The notes below the pieces were generated by a model. That model ran no database searches, was not told where the DNA came from, and saw only the letters and a program-made list of their open reading frames with translations. A stretch of 64,000 nucleotides of DNA, from contig NZ_OY781106.1 of the NCBI RefSeq assembly GCF_963676475.1, positions 62,001 to 126,000 of the forward strand, in the 5' to 3' direction. Below are positions 60,224 through 64,000 of this stretch, one piece after another (position 1 is the first letter of the stretch; the number at the start of each line of letters is the position of its first letter). The position numbers and the translations under genes are program-made. The DNA is from an uncultured Celeribacter sp. GTDB taxonomy: Bacteria > Pseudomonadota > Alphaproteobacteria > Rhodobacterales > Rhodobacteraceae.

Positions 60224-61495
60224 ACCTGCTTTCGCTTCGGTGTCTTTCCCGGCCACAACCCGCGGCCCCGAGTTGGCGTCGATGAAGTCGAGCACCAGAG
60301 GCCGGATGTTGTTGCGCCAGCTTTTGCCTGCGAAAATCCCGTAATGCCCAGCGCCCGGTTCGAGATGCGCGGCCTTCATGCTGTCGGGCAGACCGGTGCA
60401 GAGATCCAGCGCGGCGACACATTGGCCCGGCGCGGAGATGTCGTCGTTCTCGCCCTCGACGGTTTTCACGGCCACGTCGGTGATCTTGCCGATGTCGACT
60501 TTTTTGCCAGCGACGGTGAATTCGTTCTTCGCGATCTCGAGGCCCTTGAAGATGCGCTCAACAGTCGAGAGGTAGAATTCGCCGGTCATATCCATGACAG
60601 CGAGATATTCGTCGTAGAATTTGTTGTGGCGGTCATGTTCGCCCGCCTCGCCCTTGGCGACGCGTGAGATTTGATCGGCGAAGGCCTGGGAGTGATTGTC
60701 CATGTTCATTGCGATAAACGAAGACAGCTGCAACAGCCCCGGATAGACCTTGCGGCCCACGCCTTTGTATTTGTAACCGACACGCTGGATCATCGAATTT
60801 TCGAGCTGGCCCATGGTGACGCGGTTGCCGAAATCCGTGACTTCGGTGGGCGTCGCATCCGGGTCGATCGGCCCGCCGATGAGCGTCAGGGAGCGAGGCT
60901 GGGCCTTCGGGTCTTCTTCGGCGAGATAGGCAGTGGCAGCAAGCGTTAGAGGCGCCGGTTGGCAGACGGCGATCACATGGGTGTTCGGGCCCAGATGTTT
61001 CATGAAGTCGACGAGGTAGAGGGTGTAATCCTCGACATCGAATTTGCCCTCAGACACGGGGATGTCACGGGCGTTGTGCCAATCGGTGATATAAACCTCA
61101 CAGTCCGGCAAAAGCGAAGTGACGGTCGAGCGCAAAAGCGTGGCGTAGTGACCGGACATCGGCGCGACCAAAAGCACGCGGCGCTTCATCTCGTCCCGGC
61201 CCTGCACGTTGAAATGGATCAGATCGCCAAAGGGTTTCGCCACCTCGATGTCGATGTCGACAAGGTGGTCACGCCCGTCTTCGCCGACAACGGTGTCGAT
61301 GCCCCAGTCGGGTTTGGTGACCATGCGCGAAAAGGCGCGCTCCGTCACCTGACCCCAGGCCGCGAGCCATTGAATGCCGGGGTTGGGCATCATCGCCATC
61401 GCCGGGTAGGAGCCAAAGGCCTGAGCCGTGGCGCCCAGCCATTGGTTCGTGTTGCGGATCGTTTCCATCAGATCGTAGGTAGCCATAAAGCGCAT
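60221..61495 (-). CDS. phaZ: Intracellular polyhydroxyalkanoate depolymerase
   Basis: A 424-residue enzyme, start at the ATG at 61495 after aggagg. A Cys nucleophile in AVCQPAPLTL (Cys178) replaces the lipase Ser, as in Ralstonia-type intracellular PhaZ. PMSGHYATLLR and VYITDWHNARDIP are also family motifs, and a late His is in EPGAGHYGIFAGKSWR. It mobilises the PHA store into hydroxy acids. Divergent from phaC with a 162-bp regulatory gap. Confidence 0.93.
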   Translation of the reverse strand: MRFMATYDLMETIRNTNQWLGATAQAFGSYPAMAMMPNPGIQWLAAWGQVTERAFSRMVTKPDWGIDTVVGEDGRDHLVDIDIEVAKPFGDLIHFNVQGRDEMKRRVLLVAPMSGHYATLLRSTVTSLLPDCEVYITDWHNARDIPVSEGKFDVEDYTLYLVDFMKHLGPNTHVIAVCQPAPLTLAATAYLAEEDPKAQPRSLTLIGGPIDPDATPTEVTDFGNRVTMGQLENSMIQRVGYKYKGVGRKVYPGLLQLSSFIAMNMDNHSQAFADQISRVAKGEAGEHDRHNKFYDEYLAVMDMTGEFYLSTVERIFKGLEIAKNEFTVAGKKVDIGKITDVAVKTVEGENDDISAPGQCVAALDLCTGLPDSMKAAHLEPGAGHYGIFAGKSWRNNIRPLVLDFIDANSGPRVVAGKDTEAKAG

Positions 61496-61610
61496 GTGGG
61501 CCTCCTGTGTGTGCGTGATACAGGCCTGACCTCTGAGGTAGAGCGTCGCAATCTGCGGCTTCGTCTTCCCACAGGACAAGTCTGTCGCTATCGTAACTGA
61601 TATAGTCTTA

Positions 61611-61639
61611 CAGCATTTTGCGATGCTGCAAGTGCAAAA
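61611..61639. promoter_or_regulatory. TGC/GCA-rich dyads between phaZ and phaC
   Basis: cagcat/atgctg (61611-61628) and TTTTGC/GCAAAA (61616-61639) overlap. TGC-rich dyads are bound by the PHA regulator PhaR in related Rhodobacteraceae; assignment here is inference. The site lies just before the phaC ribosome-binding sequence. Confidence 0.5.
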
Positions 61640-61657
61640 AATTTGGGAGGGTGTGTA

Positions 61658-63463
61658 ATGGCTCGGGATGGAGAGGTCAAAACGCAAGAAAAACAACAGG
61701 ATTTAGAAAAGCTCAACGAGAATATTGTCAAAATCGAAGAGCTTTCCGCACGTCTTGTTGCTGCACTGGCACAGAAAAAGCCGATTCCTCCGTCGCTTCA
61801 GGGGCCCAGTCAGGCGCTTTTTCTCAAGGCCGCCAGCGCCTATATGGCCGAAATGATGAACAACCCGGCCCGGGTGATCGAGCATCAGGTGAGCCATTGG
61901 GGCAAGACGCTCAAGCATTACGTCGACGCGCAGCAGAGGCTTAGCCACGGTGATCTGACGCCACCGCCTGACGAGACGCCGAAAGACCGCCGCTTTCAGA
62001 ATCCTCTGTGGCAGAGCAACCCCTATTTCAACTTTCTCAAACAGCAATACATGCTCAACGCCGAGGCGATGGAAAACGCCGTCACCGATCTCGAGGGGCT
62101 GGATGCGCGGGATCGCAGGCGGGTGGATTATTTCACCCGGCAGATCATCGACATGATGTCGCCGACGAATTTCCTCGCGACCAACCCGGACGCGTTGCAG
62201 CACGCGCTGGAGACCGATGGCGAGAGCCTTGTGAAGGGGCTGGAGAACCTCGTGCGCGACCTGGAGGATCACCACGGCGAGATGATCGTGAATCTCGCCG
62301 ATAAAGAAGCTTTCGAGGTGGGCCGGAATATCGGCACCTCCGAAGGCTCGGTGGTGTTTCGCAACCGCATGTTCGAACTGATCCAATATGCGCCACGGAC
62401 CGAAGAAGTGCATAAGACGCCGCTTTTGATCTTTCCGCCCTGGATCAACAAATTCTACATTCTCGACCTGCGCGAACAGAACTCGCTGATCAAATGGATC
62501 ACGGAACAGGGCTACACTGTTTTCGTCGTCTCCTGGGTCAACCCGAATGAGGGCTATGCCGATGTGCGCATGGATGACTATGTCGAAGAGGGGTTCCTGA
62601 CCGCCATCGAGCAGGTCAAAAAGATCACGTCGGAGCCGAAGGTCAACGTGATTGGCTATTGCATCGCGGGCACGACCCTGTCGATCACGCTGGGCCTGAT
62701 GAAACAACGCGGCGATACGTCGGTGAAATCCGCGACCTTCTTTACGACGCTCACGGATTTCTCCGATCAGGGCGAGGTGGGCGTGTTCCTAGATGACGAT
62801 TTCGTCGATGGGATCGAGGCGGAGGCCAAACGCACCGGCCTGATGAAATCGCTATACATGAATCGGACGTTTTCCTATCTGCGCTCCAACGACCTGATCT
62901 ATCAGCCCGCCATTCGCAGCTATATGATGGGGGAGGCGCCGCCCGCCTTCGATCTGTTGTATTGGAACGGCGACGCGACCAACCTTCCGGGCAAGATGGC
63001 GGTGCAATACTTGCGGGGTCTCTGTCAACGCGATGAGCTGGCCACCACGGGATTCCCGATTTGCGGCACCACGGTGCATCTTTCGGACGTCACTGTGCCG
63101 CTTTGTGCCATCGGTTGCGAGACCGATCACATTGCGGCCTGGGACAGTTCCTACAATGGCATTCGCCAGATGGGCTCGAAGAACAAGACCTTCATTCTGT
63201 CCGAGAGCGGCCACATCGCCGGGATCGTCAATCCGCCGTCGAAAAAGAAATATGGCCATTACACCAACACGGACCTGAGCTTGTCTCCGCAAGAGTGGAA
63301 GGCCGGGGCGCAGTTCCATCAAGGCTCCTGGTGGCCGCGTTGGGAGAAATGGCTGCACGCGCGGTCCGGCAAGATGGTCCCTGCGCGTCAGCCCGGCGAT
63401 TCGGGGGCGGAAATCCTCGGTCCGGCACCGGGGAATTACGTCAAATCCCAAGCGACGCCCTGA
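61658..63463 (+). CDS. phaC: Class I polyhydroxyalkanoate synthase
   Basis: A 601-residue PHA polymerase, start at MARDGEVKTQEKQQ after gggagg. The catalytic triad: Cys335 in the lipase-like box GYCIAGT, Asp490 in CETDHIAAW, His519 in SESGHIAGIVNPP. It polymerises 3-hydroxyacyl-CoA into storage granules. The N-terminal region (about 1-100) is more variable. Class I length, with no phaE partner. Followed by the phasin gene after about 216 bp. Confidence 0.96.
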   Translation: MARDGEVKTQEKQQDLEKLNENIVKIEELSARLVAALAQKKPIPPSLQGPSQALFLKAASAYMAEMMNNPARVIEHQVSHWGKTLKHYVDAQQRLSHGDLTPPPDETPKDRRFQNPLWQSNPYFNFLKQQYMLNAEAMENAVTDLEGLDARDRRRVDYFTRQIIDMMSPTNFLATNPDALQHALETDGESLVKGLENLVRDLEDHHGEMIVNLADKEAFEVGRNIGTSEGSVVFRNRMFELIQYAPRTEEVHKTPLLIFPPWINKFYILDLREQNSLIKWITEQGYTVFVVSWVNPNEGYADVRMDDYVEEGFLTAIEQVKKITSEPKVNVIGYCIAGTTLSITLGLMKQRGDTSVKSATFFTTLTDFSDQGEVGVFLDDDFVDGIEAEAKRTGLMKSLYMNRTFSYLRSNDLIYQPAIRSYMMGEAPPAFDLLYWNGDATNLPGKMAVQYLRGLCQRDELATTGFPICGTTVHLSDVTVPLCAIGCETDHIAAWDSSYNGIRQMGSKNKTFILSESGHIAGIVNPPSKKKYGHYTNTDLSLSPQEWKAGAQFHQGSWWPRWEKWLHARSGKMVPARQPGDSGAEILGPAPGNYVKSQATP

Positions 63464-63515
63464 CATCTCTGACGTTACGTCACAGCAAGTGCCTGAAATC
63501 TCGATATTTCTCGTC

Positions 63516-63566
63516 AATTGCCGCGGTGCAGCATAAATCACTTGATTTTCTGCGCTGCGGCATGCA
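63516..63566. promoter_or_regulatory. TGC/GCA-rich motifs upstream of the phasin gene
   Basis: attgccgcggtgcagcat and tgcgctgcggcatgca (63551-63566, TGC/GCA ends) resemble the dyads before phaC. They are candidates for PhaR binding in front of the phasin gene. Confidence 0.45.
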
Positions 63567-63679
63567 TATTGTTTGTGCAGACGCGAACTGAACAGGCGTT
63601 CAGAAGCGCAGACCAAAGCGAAAACCCGTGCCAGACCGGTAGGGGCCGATTTCGCAAAATGCCAGAAGGACACCGAGAT

Positions 63680-64000
63680 ATGGCCAAGACCGACGATTTT
63701 TCGAAGATGATGAAAGACATGATGGGCTCTTTCCCGATTGACATGTCTGCGATGCAGGAGAGCTTCAAAACCCAAGCCTCCCTCGCAGAAAAAATGTCCA
63801 AAGTGGCGATCGAAGCCGCCGAGAAATCCACTGAGATTTCCTCGAAATGGACCAAGGAAACCCTGACCAAAGTCTCCGAAATCACCACCGTGAAAGAAGA
63901 GCCGACCGATTACACCAAGGCAATGACCGATTTCGCCTCCTCGCAAGCCGAAATGGCCGCCGAGAACATGGCCGCCTTTGCCGAAGTCGCCAAGAAAGTT
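63680..64000 (+). CDS. phaP: Phasin (partial at right edge)
   Basis: 107 codons from an ATG at 63680 (gaagga upstream) to the window end, still open. MAKTDDFSKMMKDMMGSFP begins a strongly helical, Ala/Lys/Glu-rich, Met-rich protein, with SLAEKMSKVAIEAAEKSTEIS and a second helical block (KWTKETLTKVSEIT). This fits small granule-coat phasins of Rhodobacteraceae, which sit next to phaC. It should continue about 35-40 residues beyond the edge. Confidence 0.85.
   Translation, partial: MAKTDDFSKMMKDMMGSFPIDMSAMQESFKTQASLAEKMSKVAIEAAEKSTEISSKWTKETLTKVSEITTVKEEPTDYTKAMTDFASSQAEMAAENMAAFAEVAKKV

Noticed and set aside
60221..61495. PhaZ with Cys instead of Ser as nucleophile looked like a mutation
   Set aside because: Intracellular PHA depolymerases of the Ralstonia type are known to use Cys.

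Overview
The window looks like chromosomal DNA from an alphaproteobacterium of the Rhodobacteraceae (Roseobacter-type). This rests on the high GC content, the protein sequences, and family-typical genes: a protein-L-isoaspartate methyltransferase next to TolC, MetF divergent from MetR, a DUF6280-like protein, a BKACE enzyme, and a phaZ-phaC-phaP storage cluster. The species cannot be fixed from sequence alone.

Region 1 (1-9064) is mobile. Positions 1-8444 are one end of a Mu-like transposable prophage that continues past the left edge. An SOS-type S24 repressor faces right. A leftward early operon carries a Ner-like regulator, four small proteins (two of them membrane proteins), a ParB-like protein, two unknowns, the MuA transposase, the MuB ATPase and the first codons of a further gene. 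Two mirror-image operators lie between repressor and operon, and a third copy lies inside the repressor gene. The prophage terminus is at 8444 and splits a tyrosine integrase gene just before its first catalytic arginine. The remnant (8445-8930) ends 60 bp from the 3' end of tRNA-Cys. So a tRNA-Cys genomic island was itself hit by a Mu-like phage.

Region 2 (9.2-29.8 kb) is core chromosome: pcm, tolC, a PopZ-like acidic protein, cobQ, a cupin, efp, a BKACE enzyme, ygfZ, a glycosyltransferase overlapping an ABC exporter tail to tail, a phosphatase, a glyoxylate aminotransferase, a HisC-like aminotransferase, an enoyl-CoA hydratase, valS, a serine-hydrolase homologue lacking its nucleophile, and an Lrp regulator. 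Region 3 (29.8-49.2 kb) has a structured leader RNA before a PLP decarboxylase, a DUF2235 protein, metF/metR, a SuhB-type phosphatase, rhomboid protease, tRNA-Leu, two glycosyltransferases, metG, an aldo/keto reductase, lipoproteins, MATE efflux, an aspC operon, sdhE, a MarR regulator, and thyA-folA. A short AT-rich cassette follows folA.

Region 4 (50-55 kb) includes small secreted proteins, an SGNH hydrolase, a cold-shock protein and a compact bufferin-type RiPP operon: DUF2282 precursor, DUF692 multinuclear iron enzyme, DUF2063 partner and DoxX. A strong hairpin separates precursor from enzyme. Region 5 (55-64 kb) has thrS, an MFS transporter, two alpha/beta hydrolases and the polyhydroxyalkanoate genes phaZ, phaC and a phasin cut by the right edge.

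A palindromic repeat of about 118 bp occurs three times (12672, 22670, 54726), and a second short intergenic repeat recurs near 24.9 and 60.2 kb. The strongest candidate for a poorly described system is the bufferin operon. The Mu-like accessory genes and the AT-rich cassette after folA are less certain.
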